Shown: positions 7,963 through 17,128, numbered from the stretch's first letter. The stretch: DNA of 64,000 nucleotides from an uncultured Sphingobacteriaceae bacterium (GCA_946887045.1 CAMPKC010000004.1:62001-126000), one strand, 5' to 3'. Made by a program: numbers and translations. Notes: generated by a model from the sequence alone, not told the origin.

Positions 7963-9060
7963 TTACAAGTGCTCCTCAAAAAATGCAGTGAGTTTTGCAA
8001 AAGGAATTTTATCCAGCCTGTCGTACAAATCAACGTGGTCTGCTTTAGGTACGATAACCAATTCTTTCGGCTCCGAAGCCATCTTATAAACATCTTCAGA
8101 ATAATAACGGGAGTGTGCATTTTCTCCTGCAATCAGCATGATTGGGCGGGGCGAAATCAACTCAATATTTGACATCATCGGGAAATTAAAGAAAGCGATT
8201 GGGGTTGTGGCTGTCCAAACCGTAGTAGAATTAATGGATCTTGGGTGAAAACCACGCGGGGTTTTATAATAGTCGAAGAACGCAGCCAAAACAGGGTCTG
8301 GATTAGCAGGCAGCGCGTCAGGAAGTACTTTGTTGCCTTTTACAATATTGCCTTCTCCATCAAAGGGAACTTCGTGTAAGCCTAATCCGTAATTGCCTTT
8401 ATCTGCATCTGCCCAGCGCTGCTGGCTCAGGTAGTCGATCACTTTTTTACGCTGTTCTAATGTATAACCATCCTTATAACTGCGACTCATGCTGCGGGAC
8501 ATATCATACATCGACGTCGTGGCTACAGCTTTAATACGGGTGTCGCTGGTGGCGGCAGTGATTGCCATGCCGCTTAAACCACAAATGCCTATGGCACCAA
8601 TGCGGCTACGGTCAACTGAAGTCAATGAGCCGATATAATCTACCGCTGCACTGAAATCTTCCGTAAAAATATCCGGCGAAGCGACATTACGAACTTCGCC
8701 GCCGCTCTCGCCTGTAAAGGAAGGGTCGAATGCTAATGTTACAAAACCTCTTGCAGCCATTTCGTTTGCATATAGTCCAGAAGACTGCTCTTTCACGGCT
8801 CCAAACGGTCCGCTTAATATGATGGCAGCAAGTTTCTGATCGCCGGCATTTTTTGGCGTGTATAAATCACCGGATACCGTAATTCCATACCGGTTCTTAA
8901 ATGTTACGGCCTTCCTTGTTACGTTATCGTTTAGCTTAAAAGTGTATTGCTCTTTTTCTTCTGTATTTTTAATCGTTTTCATCTCTTTATTAGTTTCAGT
9001 ACAAGCCTGCCCAAACATCAGGATGGACAAGACGGCTACTACAATTGTTATTCGTTTCAT
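7963..9060 (-). CDS. Alpha/beta hydrolase lipoprotein (YcjY/dienelactone-hydrolase-like), copy 1
   Basis: A 365-residue protein with a lipoprotein signal (LMFGQACTETNK). The hydrolase fold has SGPFGAVKEQSSGLYA near the oxyanion hole and GICGLSGMA at the nucleophile elbow, with Cys in place of Ser as in dienelactone hydrolases. A late Asp region (IAGENAHSRYYSED) and KADHVDLYDRLD carrying the catalytic His follow. It closely resembles the product of 11833-12909. It belongs to the first of two paralogous four-gene sets, each with a cyclophilin-like lipoprotein, an acetyltransferase and an AraC regulator. Confidence 0.82.
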   Translation of the reverse strand: MKRITIVVAVLSILMFGQACTETNKEMKTIKNTEEKEQYTFKLNDNVTRKAVTFKNRYGITVSGDLYTPKNAGDQKLAAIILSGPFGAVKEQSSGLYANEMAARGFVTLAFDPSFTGESGGEVRNVASPDIFTEDFSAAVDYIGSLTSVDRSRIGAIGICGLSGMAITAATSDTRIKAVATTSMYDMSRSMSRSYKDGYTLEQRKKVIDYLSQQRWADADKGNYGLGLHEVPFDGEGNIVKGNKVLPDALPANPDPVLAAFFDYYKTPRGFHPRSINSTTVWTATTPIAFFNFPMMSNIELISPRPIMLIAGENAHSRYYSEDVYKMASEPKELVIVPKADHVDLYDRLDKIPFAKLTAFFEEHL

Positions 9061-9089
9061 GATAAATGATTAATTTTTAAATTTTGGTT

Positions 9090-9551
9090 TTACTCTGATT
9101 CAAACTTCACTGTGATATTCCCAGAGCCCAGTGCTGCCGCTAATCCTGCGGGATTATCAACCCGGGCGATTCTTGTATAGCTATACGATGTCGAAAATGA
9201 TTTATAAAAAAGCACCAGGGTATTTGACCCGTAAAGCATAAGATCTCCGGTTTGGATTGTACCGGGGTTTGAAGCACTGGCAGGCAGATTGTTAGGCAGG
9301 TCGAAATACTTTTCATTGCCATTCAATTCTTTCATGTTAATTGTCAGTGGGAGCCTCGCTTTAAAAGCAGTTGTAGTTGCATTGTTATAAAGCGTGGCCG
9401 TAAAAGCATTTGTTTCCACCGTGATTTTGAGTTTCATACTGCCTGTATTTAATGTATCATTAGGAGTGCTTGATATGTCGTCGCTTTTATTGCAGCACGC
9501 AAGAAGCTGGATACATATTAAACAGGATAAGAGGGTTAGAGCAGGCTTCAT
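9090..9551 (-). CDS. Cyclophilin-like fold lipoprotein, copy 1
   Basis: A 153-residue protein with a lipoprotein signal (CIQLLACCNKSDD). It has one cyclophilin-like domain of the small bacterial type, starting MKLKITVETNAFTATLYNN and including LPLTINMKELNGNEKYFDL, GDLMLYGSNTLVLFY and the closing LAAALGSGNITVKFE. These proteins have the beta-barrel fold of peptidyl-prolyl isomerases, but the human-type active-site residues are not obvious here. A paralogue lies at 11284-11730. The gene sits between the hydrolase and the acetyltransferase in the same direction. Confidence 0.75.
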   Translation of the reverse strand: MKPALTLLSCLICIQLLACCNKSDDISSTPNDTLNTGSMKLKITVETNAFTATLYNNATTTAFKARLPLTINMKELNGNEKYFDLPNNLPASASNPGTIQTGDLMLYGSNTLVLFYKSFSTSYSYTRIARVDNPAGLAAALGSGNITVKFESE

Positions 9552-9562
9552 ATTATCGTGAA

Positions 9563-10156
9563 TTAGATGTCTTTTAGATGTTTAGCAGGAATGCCGCCTA
9601 CTACGGTATTGGCAAGAACATCTTTAGAAACCACTGCGCCGGCAGCTACTACAGCGTTTTCACCGACAGTTACGCCAGGCAGGATTGTTGCCCCCGCACC
9701 AATCCATGCATTTTTCTTGAGGTGAATATGTCCTGGAACGAGTGCTTGTCTTTCCTTGGGAGAAAGGGGGTGGCCTTCAGATAACAGGCTTACTTTAGGG
9801 CCGATCAGGACATTGTCTTCAATAGTTATTCCACCCAAATCAAGGAAGACACAGTCAAAGTTGATAAAGACATTCTTGCCAATTTTGGTGTGTTTCCCGT
9901 GATTTATATATAATGGGGTGAATATTGCAACGCTTTCATCGATCTCGGAACCTGTAATTTGGCTAAGTAGATCCCTGATTTCTGCGGTATTGGAAGAATT
10001 ATTTAGCTGAGTCAGGATCCTCTTCGTTTCAAAAGAAGCTTCGCGAAGTTTGCAGACTTCCGGATTATCAGACGTAATAGTCTCTCCGCGTCTTAGTTGT
10101 TCAAAAATGTCTTTACCAGGATGATTAGATAACATACTACAAAGGTCGTGACACAA
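9563..10156 (-). CDS. Hexapeptide-repeat O-acetyltransferase (maltose/galactoside type), copy 1
   Basis: Up to 197 residues. The N-terminal helical cap is followed by a left-handed beta-helix of hexapeptide repeats (IGKNVFINFDCVFLD, ITIEDNVLIGPKV, LPGVTVGENAVVAAGAVV) and the closing VVGGIPAKHLK. The catalytic His lies in LLSEGHPLSP. This is the LacA/Maa family, which transfers acetyl from acetyl-CoA to sugars. The start is uncertain: Met8 at 10135 follows a possible -7 box (GACCTTTG), which would make the mRNA almost leaderless. The upstream AraC-type operator is at 10175-10203. A paralogue is at 12957-13556. Confidence 0.85.
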   Translation of the reverse strand: MCHDLCSMLSNHPGKDIFEQLRRGETITSDNPEVCKLREASFETKRILTQLNNSSNTAEIRDLLSQITGSEIDESVAIFTPLYINHGKHTKIGKNVFINFDCVFLDLGGITIEDNVLIGPKVSLLSEGHPLSPKERQALVPGHIHLKKNAWIGAGATILPGVTVGENAVVAAGAVVSKDVLANTVVGGIPAKHLKDI

Positions 10157-10174
10157 GTGCCCCTTGAGTAACGA

Positions 10175-10203
10175 TATTCAAACCAATAAGTAAGAATTTC
10201 AAA
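10175..10203 (-). promoter_or_regulatory. Putative AraC operator, copy 1
   Basis: On the + strand ATTCAAAC (10175-10182) and TTTCAAAC (10196-10203) are direct repeats exactly 21 bp apart, two helical turns, as expected for an AraC dimer or tandem HTH site. They lie between the AraC gene end and the acetyltransferase start. The second cluster has the same arrangement at 13606-13634. Confidence 0.6.
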
Positions 10204-10204
10204 C

Positions 10205-11077
10205 TTATTGCAATCTTAGAGTCTTTGGATTTGTACCGGTGAGTTTCTTAAAGAAGTTGTTGAAGTAGGTGGTGTATTCAAAACCAAGAGCATAGGCTAT
10301 GTCAGCTATATTCCACCCGGTATGGAGCAATAGCGCCTTTGCTTCAGTCACGATCCTTTCTGTAATATGCGCAGTAGTTGGCTTGCCGGTCACTTCCTTT
10401 ACAGCACGATTGAGGTAGTTTACATGCACATTGAGGTGACTTGCATAATCTTGTGCTGTTTTTAAACGCAGGGGTTGATCAGAGCTTTCAACAGGGAACT
10501 GTCTTTCCAGTAGTTCAAGGAAAACCGCTGTGAGGCGCGAAGCAGCATTTTTATGCTGATCGTAATGTTCTGAAGGCTGAAGTTTTAAGGCTTCATGAAT
10601 AATTAAGTTGATGTAGTTGCGTATAAGGTCATCTTTGTAGGTATAATCGCTCTTTTGCTCCTCAATCATCTTTTGGAAGATGGTATTCAGAAACTCCCGC
10701 TGCTGCTCATTTATTTTTAAGACAGGTGTACCGCCTATTTTAAATAAAGGAGAATTTTGCAAGCTTTCTGACCGGTCCGACGCCTTAAAAAAATCTTCAG
10801 AAAAAAGAACAGTATAACCTACATAAGTGGTAGAAATAGTCTCCCATGAATAAGGGATGTGCGGATTGCCGAAAAACAAGATACTGCCTTCCTGCTCAAA
10901 ACTTTTATCCGCATAGTGGATTTTACTTTTTCCTGTGGTGAGACAAATTTTATAAAAGTCCTTTCTGCTATAAATCTTCGTCGCGTTACCATCAGCTTCT
11001 ATTTGAAAAACATTGAAGCCCTTCAACTTTAGTTCGTTATTGAAGCTTGAAACCGACCGAAATTTTCCCTTTTCCAT
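10205..11077 (-). CDS. AraC family transcriptional regulator, copy 1
   Basis: A 290-residue protein with an N-terminal cupin-like sensing domain (about 1-160, including FFGNPHIPYSWETIS) and a C-terminal double HTH at about 190-290. The HTH shows AQDYASHLNVHVNYLNRAVKEV, WNIADIAYALGFEYTTYFNNFFKK and TGTNPKTLR. It very likely controls the adjacent leftward genes through the paired 8-bp repeats immediately downstream. The closest relative in the window is the product of 13629-14507. The inducer is unknown. Confidence 0.9.
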   Translation of the reverse strand: MEKGKFRSVSSFNNELKLKGFNVFQIEADGNATKIYSRKDFYKICLTTGKSKIHYADKSFEQEGSILFFGNPHIPYSWETISTTYVGYTVLFSEDFFKASDRSESLQNSPLFKIGGTPVLKINEQQREFLNTIFQKMIEEQKSDYTYKDDLIRNYINLIIHEALKLQPSEHYDQHKNAASRLTAVFLELLERQFPVESSDQPLRLKTAQDYASHLNVHVNYLNRAVKEVTGKPTTAHITERIVTEAKALLLHTGWNIADIAYALGFEYTTYFNNFFKKLTGTNPKTLRLQ

Positions 11078-11283
11078 AGAACAAAGTTAAGAATAACAAA
11101 TTTATAGTAAAATCATGCTAGCGTAACTAGGCGTACGCGTCCAGTGGATATATTGGCTTAGGTCCGGAAGATAAGGATGGAACATTATCAGTGAATTACA
11201 CAAAATGCTGGCACAAAATTGAGCTGAACCAGCTGTTTCCCGCAACAGTTCTGACACGTTTAATGTATCGATTTCTGCAGGTT

Positions 11284-11730
11284 CTATTTACTCAAATCAA
11301 AAGTTACTGTGACGTTTCCAGAACCCAATATAGCAGCCAGTCCCGAAGGATTATCGATACGCCCGAGCCGCGTGTAGCTGTACGATGTTGAAAAAGTTTT
11401 ATAGAAAAGCACTAATGTATTAGCGCCATACATCATCAGATCTCCTGTTTGTATAGTTCCGGGGTTTGATGCATTAGTCGGCAGACTATAAGATAAATCG
11501 AAATACTTTTCGTTTCCGTTCAACTCGCTCATATTAATAGTAATGGGCAACGTCGCTCTGAAAGCAGTTGCCGTCGCGTTGTTGTAGAGGGTGGCAGTGA
11601 AAACATTGGTGCCAACCGATATTTTAAGCTTCATACTATCTACATTTTGAATGTTAGATTCTTGAATATTTGGTTCAAGAACCTGCGTCTCATCACTTCT
11701 ACAGGCGAACAGGTTAACACTAATCAACAT
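11284..11730 (-). CDS. Cyclophilin-like fold lipoprotein, copy 2
   Basis: 148 residues, highly similar to the product of 9090-9551 over the whole domain (for example MKLKISVGTNVFTATLYNN, LPITINMSELNGNEKYFDL and GDLMMYGANTLVLFYKTFS). The N-terminus is short but keeps a lipoprotein-like signal, LISVNLFACRSDE. The true start may be slightly upstream or use an alternative codon, because the hydrophobic part is only about 8 residues. In this set the gene is distal to the hydrolase, the reverse of set 1. Confidence 0.72.
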   Translation of the reverse strand: MLISVNLFACRSDETQVLEPNIQESNIQNVDSMKLKISVGTNVFTATLYNNATATAFRATLPITINMSELNGNEKYFDLSYSLPTNASNPGTIQTGDLMMYGANTLVLFYKTFSTSYSYTRLGRIDNPSGLAAILGSGNVTVTFDLSK

Positions 11731-11832
11731 TAGAACAATAAACCCAGTGCTTTCATATAGAAATATTAAAATCGGCTTCTTTAAAATGAAGGTGCCAGAA
11801 AAAGCACCTTCTGATAATTGCTTAAACGGAAA

Positions 11833-12909
11833 TTATTTCAAGTGTGCATTGAAGAATGATACCAGTTTATCAAAAGGGATCAATTCTAATCTATCGTATA
11901 GATCTACGTGACCAGCACCCGGAATAATATACAATTCTTTGGGTTCGGCAGCACGTTTGTAAGCATCCTCACTGAACTCTTTTGAATGGGCCTTATCTCC
12001 CGTGATGAAAAGCATAGGACGAGGAGAAATGGTTTCTATGTCGTTAAACGGATAAAAGTTCATAAACTTAACGTTACTTGTCAGTGTAGGATGTGTGGTG
12101 TGTTCCTGCGAGCCTCCTTTGGGAGTGTACTCACCACGGGGAGTACGATAAAAATCATAAAATTCACGCTGGATAGGATGTGTGTTTTCATCTAACTTAT
12201 GCACAGTCCCGCCGGTGTATTTAGTTTCACCGCCAGTAAACTCCACCTCACGTTGTTCTACCGCTTCCGCTATAAGTTTCTTTCTCTGCTCAGGCGTCTG
12301 CGAATGATTAAGAGCATCACGGTTAGCTGCTCCCATATCGTACATACTAACAGTAGCGATAGCTTTCATTCGTGGATCAATCTTAGCGGCACTTATAACA
12401 AAGCTTCCGCTGCCACAAACACCGATAACACCGATACGCGATTTATCCACAAACGGACGTGTACCAAGAAAATCAACTGCTGCGCTGAAATCTTCGGCAT
12501 AAATATCAGGTACAACAGCATTACGTGGTTCACCTTCGCTCTCCCCCCAGAAAGACAGATCAATTGCCAAAGCAATAAACCCCCGGTCGGCCATATTTGA
12601 AGCATAAACGTCTGCACTTTGTTCTTTTACAGCCCCCATAGGGTGCCCAACAATGATCGCAGCATGTTTTTTATTCTGATCTAAACTTTTGGGAATAAAA
12701 AGATGTCCTGCAACATTCATTTTGTACTGGTTTTTAAAAGTAACCTTATACATTGTAACGTTATTACTCACCTTAAAGGTTGTATATTCCTTTGGTGATA
12801 GTTGTTCCATTGTCTCTGTCTTTTTTGATTGTTCTTTTGGTTTTGTTTCTGTGCAGGACTGTCCCACCATTGTAAGAAATGCTGCTATAATAATTGTTAG
12901 ATGTTTCAT
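11833..12909 (-). CDS. Alpha/beta hydrolase lipoprotein (YcjY-like), copy 2
   Basis: 358 residues from the chosen ATG at 12907-12909. A longer frame starts at 12933, but the internal Met begins a proper lipoprotein signal (MKHLTIIIAAFLTMVGQSC). The fold is as in copy 1: VGHPMGAVKEQSADVYA, nucleophile elbow GVCGSGSFVI with Cys, and the late-His region PGAGHVDLYDRLE. These are probably periplasmic or surface hydrolases of unknown ester or lactone substrates. The gene is followed by the cyclophilin-like gene and preceded by the acetyltransferase. Confidence 0.82.
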   Translation of the reverse strand: MKHLTIIIAAFLTMVGQSCTETKPKEQSKKTETMEQLSPKEYTTFKVSNNVTMYKVTFKNQYKMNVAGHLFIPKSLDQNKKHAAIIVGHPMGAVKEQSADVYASNMADRGFIALAIDLSFWGESEGEPRNAVVPDIYAEDFSAAVDFLGTRPFVDKSRIGVIGVCGSGSFVISAAKIDPRMKAIATVSMYDMGAANRDALNHSQTPEQRKKLIAEAVEQREVEFTGGETKYTGGTVHKLDENTHPIQREFYDFYRTPRGEYTPKGGSQEHTTHPTLTSNVKFMNFYPFNDIETISPRPMLFITGDKAHSKEFSEDAYKRAAEPKELYIIPGAGHVDLYDRLELIPFDKLVSFFNAHLK

Positions 12910-12956
12910 CTTATATTTCAATTTAAATTCCATGAATACTCATTTTTGGTTAGCCT

Positions 12957-13556
12957 TTAATTAATTATTTTGATAAATTTTGCGGGAATACCACCCACTA
13001 CCGTGTTGTCGGGAACATCGAGGGTAACGACTGCACCAGCTGCAACTACCGAATTTTCTCCAATCGTCCCCCCCGGCAATATTGTAACAGCTGCACCAAT
13101 CCATGCATTTCGTTTAATTACTATCGGCTTTGAAATAAGTGCTGTTCTGTTGGCGGGATCTAATGGATGATTTTCTGTTATCAGGTTGACTTTGGGACCT
13201 ATCAATACATCATCTTCTATTGTAATTGAACCCATGTCGAGGAATGAACAAGCATGGTTGATAAATACTCTTTTTCCTATCGTAATGAACCGGCCAAAAT
13301 TGCTATAAAATGGAGCGAAGACAGTGGTGCTTCTATCTACCTCAGTTCCGATAATCTCACCTAATCTTTTTCGTATCTGCTCAATGTCTGTAGACGAATT
13401 AAGCTCTGCAGATAGTTTTATAGTGCGGTCAACAAGCTTTTGCACCTTTGAATAATCCTGGTCATCCAATCGTATTGGCTCTCCGGCTTTCATCCTGTCA
13501 AAGATGTTACTACTGAGTTGAAGGAAAATTTGTTTTTTTGACGTATTCACTGGCAT
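12957..13556 (-). CDS. Hexapeptide-repeat O-acetyltransferase, copy 2
   Basis: 199 residues from ATG 13556; an upstream frame to 13595 would add 13 residues. I prefer the internal start because TACCTTTG, a perfect TAnnTTTG -7 box, lies within the extra segment at about 13570-13577. The protein has the LacA/Maa layout: a helical cap, then hexapeptide repeats (IGKRVFINHACSFLD, ITIEDDVLIGPKV, LPGGTIGENSVVAAGAVV), catalytic His in LITENHPLDP, and closing VVGGIPAKFIK. It is a paralogue of 9563-10156. Confidence 0.85.
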   Translation of the reverse strand: MPVNTSKKQIFLQLSSNIFDRMKAGEPIRLDDQDYSKVQKLVDRTIKLSAELNSSTDIEQIRKRLGEIIGTEVDRSTTVFAPFYSNFGRFITIGKRVFINHACSFLDMGSITIEDDVLIGPKVNLITENHPLDPANRTALISKPIVIKRNAWIGAAVTILPGGTIGENSVVAAGAVVTLDVPDNTVVGGIPAKFIKIIN

Positions 13557-13605
13557 TGATTTGATGATACAAAGGTATCTCAGCAAAAACCACACGAATA
13601 ACGAT

Positions 13606-13634
13606 ATTCAAACCAATTGTTAAGAAATTCAAAT
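13606..13634 (-). promoter_or_regulatory. Putative AraC operator, copy 2
   Basis: ATTCAAAC (13606-13613) and ATTCAAAT (13627-13634) are direct repeats 21 bp apart. The block upstream of the first repeat (AACGATATTCAAACCAAT) is identical to that of copy 1. The second half overlaps the stop region of the AraC gene. Confidence 0.6.
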
Positions 13635-14507
13635 CTCCTCTGCCCGCAAAGACTTAGGATTAGTGCCGGTCATTTTTTTGAAGAAGTTATTAAAGTAGGT
13701 GGGATATTCAAAACCCAGTGCATAAGCTATTTCGGCTATATTCCAATCTGTGTGCTGCAACAATGACTTTGCTTCGCTGATAATCCTTTCAGTAACATGG
13801 GCAGTTGTAGGTTTTCCGGTGACCTCCTTTATTGCACGGTTCAAATAATTTACATGCACGTTTAGGTTTTTTGCGTAATCCTGTGCAGATTTCAACTGAA
13901 GCGGACGGTCGGTGCTTTCGATCGGAAACTGCCTTTCCAAAAGTTCTAGGAAAACTGATGTAATTCTCGAAAAAGCGTTTTTATGTTGATCATAGTTTTC
14001 CGAAGGTTGCAATTTAAGCGCCTCGTGAATAATCAGATTGATATAATTACGCATAAGGTCGTCTTTATACACATAATCCGACTGTTGCTCATCAATCATT
14101 TTCTGAAAAATACTATCCAGAAATTCTCTTTGTTTATCCGTTATGTTTAATATGGGCGTACCGCCAATCTTAAAAAAAGGCGATTGTTGCAGGCTTTCTG
14201 AACGTTCTGATAGCTTAAGAAACTCTTCTGAAAAAAGGCAAGTGTAGCCCACATAGGTTATTGAAAGGGTCTCCCAGGAATAAGGTATATGGGGGTTGCC
14301 AAAAAACAAAACTGTACCCTCGGTTTCAAAGCTCCTGTCGGCATAGTGAATAATGCTCTTACCCGTTGTCAGGCAAATTTTATAAAAGTCCTTTCTGCTA
14401 TAAATGCGGGTTACATTGCTATCACTTTCTATTTCGTATACACTAAATCCCTTTAACTTTAGGTCATTATTAAATTGCGAAACAGAACGGACAATCTTGT
14501 TTTCCAT
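13629..14507 (-). CDS. AraC family transcriptional regulator, copy 2
   Basis: 292 residues, strongly similar along its whole length to the product of 10205-11077: the same N-terminal sensing domain with FFGNPHIPYSWETLS and the same HTH with NVHVNYLNRAIKEV and WNIAEIAYALGFEYPTYFNNFF. The likely targets are the co-oriented acetyltransferase, hydrolase and cyclophilin-like genes. The near-identical HTH helices and shared operator suggest the two regulators cross-regulate both clusters. Confidence 0.9.
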   Translation of the reverse strand: MENKIVRSVSQFNNDLKLKGFSVYEIESDSNVTRIYSRKDFYKICLTTGKSIIHYADRSFETEGTVLFFGNPHIPYSWETLSITYVGYTCLFSEEFLKLSERSESLQQSPFFKIGGTPILNITDKQREFLDSIFQKMIDEQQSDYVYKDDLMRNYINLIIHEALKLQPSENYDQHKNAFSRITSVFLELLERQFPIESTDRPLQLKSAQDYAKNLNVHVNYLNRAIKEVTGKPTTAHVTERIISEAKSLLQHTDWNIAEIAYALGFEYPTYFNNFFKKMTGTNPKSLRAEEI

Positions 14508-14544
14508 AATGTAAAGTTAAGAAAATCAACATTTTGTTACTTGC

Positions 14545-15285
14545 TTAACATTTTAATGGGCTGCCAGGCAGACCAAATAAATTGCTACATGGATTATCTG
14601 CACTGCAATGCAGGTGAACGCCTAAATCATTCGCTAAAGGGATAATTTGGCTATTGAAATATTCTAAATTATGTCTCAGATCCTCATTAGAAACATTTGA
14701 GTAAGCATAAATCTGCGATAAAAGCTCCTCTAATGAATTATTTACAATGGATGAGAACCCATGAAAAATATTATTAGTTAATTCTATTTTATGCAGTTCG
14801 GTCAAGCGATTATTTAAAATATGAGCCTTATGTATTTGGTAACCGTTATAGTCTTTTTCAGCTGAGGGCCTGTTTAATATAAACAAATCAAAAACGGAAA
14901 ATGCAACCGGATCGAAATGAGAGAAAGCATATTTATCATCGTAACTAAAATTGAAATGTGTTCTTAGTTTATAATAAACCGGTGTAAAATTATAACCTAT
15001 TACTTTTATCCCGCTTTGAGCGAGATTAACTATTGATTCCTGATAATTCTGTATATAGAAATCCCTATAAGCGCCATTTCTTTTTATATCCTCATGTAAA
15101 GGTAAGTTCTCAACGACTGTCCAATCCCGGTCTTCAAGTAACATTCTGTGCTTCGTATCTTTTATTTGATCCCTTGTCCACACTTCCCCATCAGGAACCT
15201 GTTTAAGTGTACTTATACAGCCATCAATGTCCTCATAAACTGGTTTTGTATATTCAGAGTAATAACTTTCATTAATTGAATACAT
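14545..15285 (-). pseudogene. uxuA: Mannonate dehydratase, C-terminally truncated
   Basis: 246 residues that align with the N-terminal part of D-mannonate dehydratase (UxuA, normally about 390 residues). Recognisable pieces are QVPDGEVWTRDQI, WTVVENLPLHEDI, YIQNYQESIVNLAQSGIKVI, GYNFTPV, FDPVAFSVFDLFILNRPSAE and IIPLANDLGVHLHCSADNPC. The frame stops after LFGLPGSPLKC, where the family normally continues with the metal-binding half of the TIM barrel. The usual HPDDPP motif has decayed to HCSADNPC. The missing part is not present in other frames before the AraC gene at 14507. It was probably once part of a hexuronate pathway and is now non-functional. Confidence 0.75.
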
Positions 15286-15416
15286 AATTCTACTTTTTAA
15301 AAATTATTGAATATTTTCATCCTATTTACAGTGGAGCCATCTCCTCTCCCATAGTTAAAACTGGAAGGATTCAGCTATTTCAGAAAGATGCTTTTTTCCC
15401 TTTCATATAAGTAAAA

Positions 15417-17000
15417 TTAGAAGACTTTTTTAGCCCACACTGGCCAGCCTGCAGCTGTGAAACCAGTGTAAGTTAGCGTAACCTTTCGTGGCGATGCTTC
15501 CCAATCCCAGGCATCTGCAACATTGTATTTATTATCATTTATTGTAAGAATACTCTTTACATTATCAAAAGCCCATGTACCGGTTACAGCCCCACTTACA
15601 GTTTTATCTGATTTCAACACCAAATATGTCGATTTCTGTATTGCTTGATATTGATATTGCATGGTAATCTGCTCCCAGTTTCCTATAAGTGATTGTTCTG
15701 TAACTAAGGTTTCAGGAACAGCTGCATATCGCTCGGGAGATACTGCAGGCCAGCCATCTTCAGTCCATTGTATACTTCTTACATGGCCCATCATGATTGC
15801 ATTCGAGGCATTTACACCTGGTACATCTTTAGGTAAACGGGCTTGCGATGCGTAAAACCATTCTTTAGTATCAGGATTTTGAAAAACTGAACAATGAGAA
15901 AACCCAACCCATCCTGTATGTCCATTAAATGCATATGGATGTGTTATCATTGGCCAGCATTCCGCCCCATTGGTTACATTGGCTCCATCAATACCTAAAT
16001 AAGGTCCAGTTATACTTTTTGAGCGGGCAACACGAGTATTATATGCAACAGAAAGCTCATCGTAAGCCATGAATAAATAATAGTAATCGGTACTCGCATT
16101 ATAAATAATTTCTGCACCTTCTAACGCCTGCCAACGATTAACATTTACATTGCCACGACCGGCAATTCGAACACCATAATCGCTCAATGTTTCAAGTTTA
16201 TCAGGCTTTCCGGTTGTTGGATTTAACATTAACGCGGCAATTCCAGAATGCCATGACCCGTAAATTAACCAGTGCTCTCCTTGAGGGGTTATTACAAAAC
16301 TTGGATCTATGGCATTAAATTTAAAGTATGCATCCCAATCATTACCACCGTTACGGGCATAAGTTTTTATACCATCGGGTTGAGAACAGACCACCATCCC
16401 TTTATCCACCCAAGTGTTGGTTGCAAGATCATCCGATTCAGCCAAGCCAATAAAAGCTCGCTCACTCCATGATGTATTTGTATCAGAGCCAACTATTGGA
16501 TTCATCACCACAATGCTATAATACATCCGGTATTTATTACCAACCTTAACAATATAAGGAGCCCAATAACCGTAATTTGGATTCGTTATAGGAGGCAACG
16601 CGGGATTCATGCGAGCTCTTTTATTATTTAATGAATCCTTTATCCAAACAGGCGCTTCCATCATAGCCATTCCCATAAACTCCCAGTTAACAAGATCTTT
16701 GGAGCGTCTGTACGGAAAATGACCATGTCCGTCAAGTGTATTACCATAAGATGCGTCCGTTTGATACATGTAATAATAATCCCCGCATTTCTCAACTGAG
16801 GGGTCATGAACGTTGGCCAAATTCCATTGTTCCCGGGTTACCCATGATGATATTGGTATATAATTATCAGCATATGTTGGTCCTTTGAAGGAATTCGTCA
16901 CCGGTTTGTTTTCTTCTTTGGGTTGCACTATCTGACCTTTTTTGCAACCCGCAAGCGCAGTCGCGAACAGAACGATGATGAAAAAATAATTTAATTTCAT
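15417..17000 (-). CDS. GH43 family arabinan endo-1,5-alpha-L-arabinosidase-like lipoprotein
   Basis: 527 residues with lipobox TALAGCKKG. The five-bladed propeller (about 55-400) starts with the catalytic base in NVHDPSVEKCGDYYYMYQT and continues YRRSKDLVNWEFMGMAM, YWAPYIVKVGNKYRMYYS and a region with EGAEIIY. The C-terminal beta domain (about 430-527; LIGNWEQITMQYQYQ) matches the domain commonly attached to bacterial endo-arabinanases. It should cut alpha-1,5-arabinan at the cell surface, feeding SusCD encoded just upstream. The spacing to susD is 128 bp. Subfamily and exact specificity cannot be proven by eye. Confidence 0.85.
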   Translation of the reverse strand: MKLNYFFIIVLFATALAGCKKGQIVQPKEENKPVTNSFKGPTYADNYIPISSWVTREQWNLANVHDPSVEKCGDYYYMYQTDASYGNTLDGHGHFPYRRSKDLVNWEFMGMAMMEAPVWIKDSLNNKRARMNPALPPITNPNYGYWAPYIVKVGNKYRMYYSIVVMNPIVGSDTNTSWSERAFIGLAESDDLATNTWVDKGMVVCSQPDGIKTYARNGGNDWDAYFKFNAIDPSFVITPQGEHWLIYGSWHSGIAALMLNPTTGKPDKLETLSDYGVRIAGRGNVNVNRWQALEGAEIIYNASTDYYYLFMAYDELSVAYNTRVARSKSITGPYLGIDGANVTNGAECWPMITHPYAFNGHTGWVGFSHCSVFQNPDTKEWFYASQARLPKDVPGVNASNAIMMGHVRSIQWTEDGWPAVSPERYAAVPETLVTEQSLIGNWEQITMQYQYQAIQKSTYLVLKSDKTVSGAVTGTWAFDNVKSILTINDNKYNVADAWDWEASPRKVTLTYTGFTAAGWPVWAKKVF

Positions 17001-17128
17001 ATTGATAATTTTAAAAAAACAGATAGTTCATGAACGAGTGACCTGGGGTTGCGATTTGAACTATGTAAAAAGCTGCACCATGCTTAAAAAACATTAGTGC
17101 AGCTTTAATACAATTCTAGAATTTTGAA

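Noticed and set aside
12199..12600. 133-codon ORF antisense to the hydrolase
   Set aside because: It is a mirror frame of a well-supported gene with a lipoprotein signal and conserved motifs.
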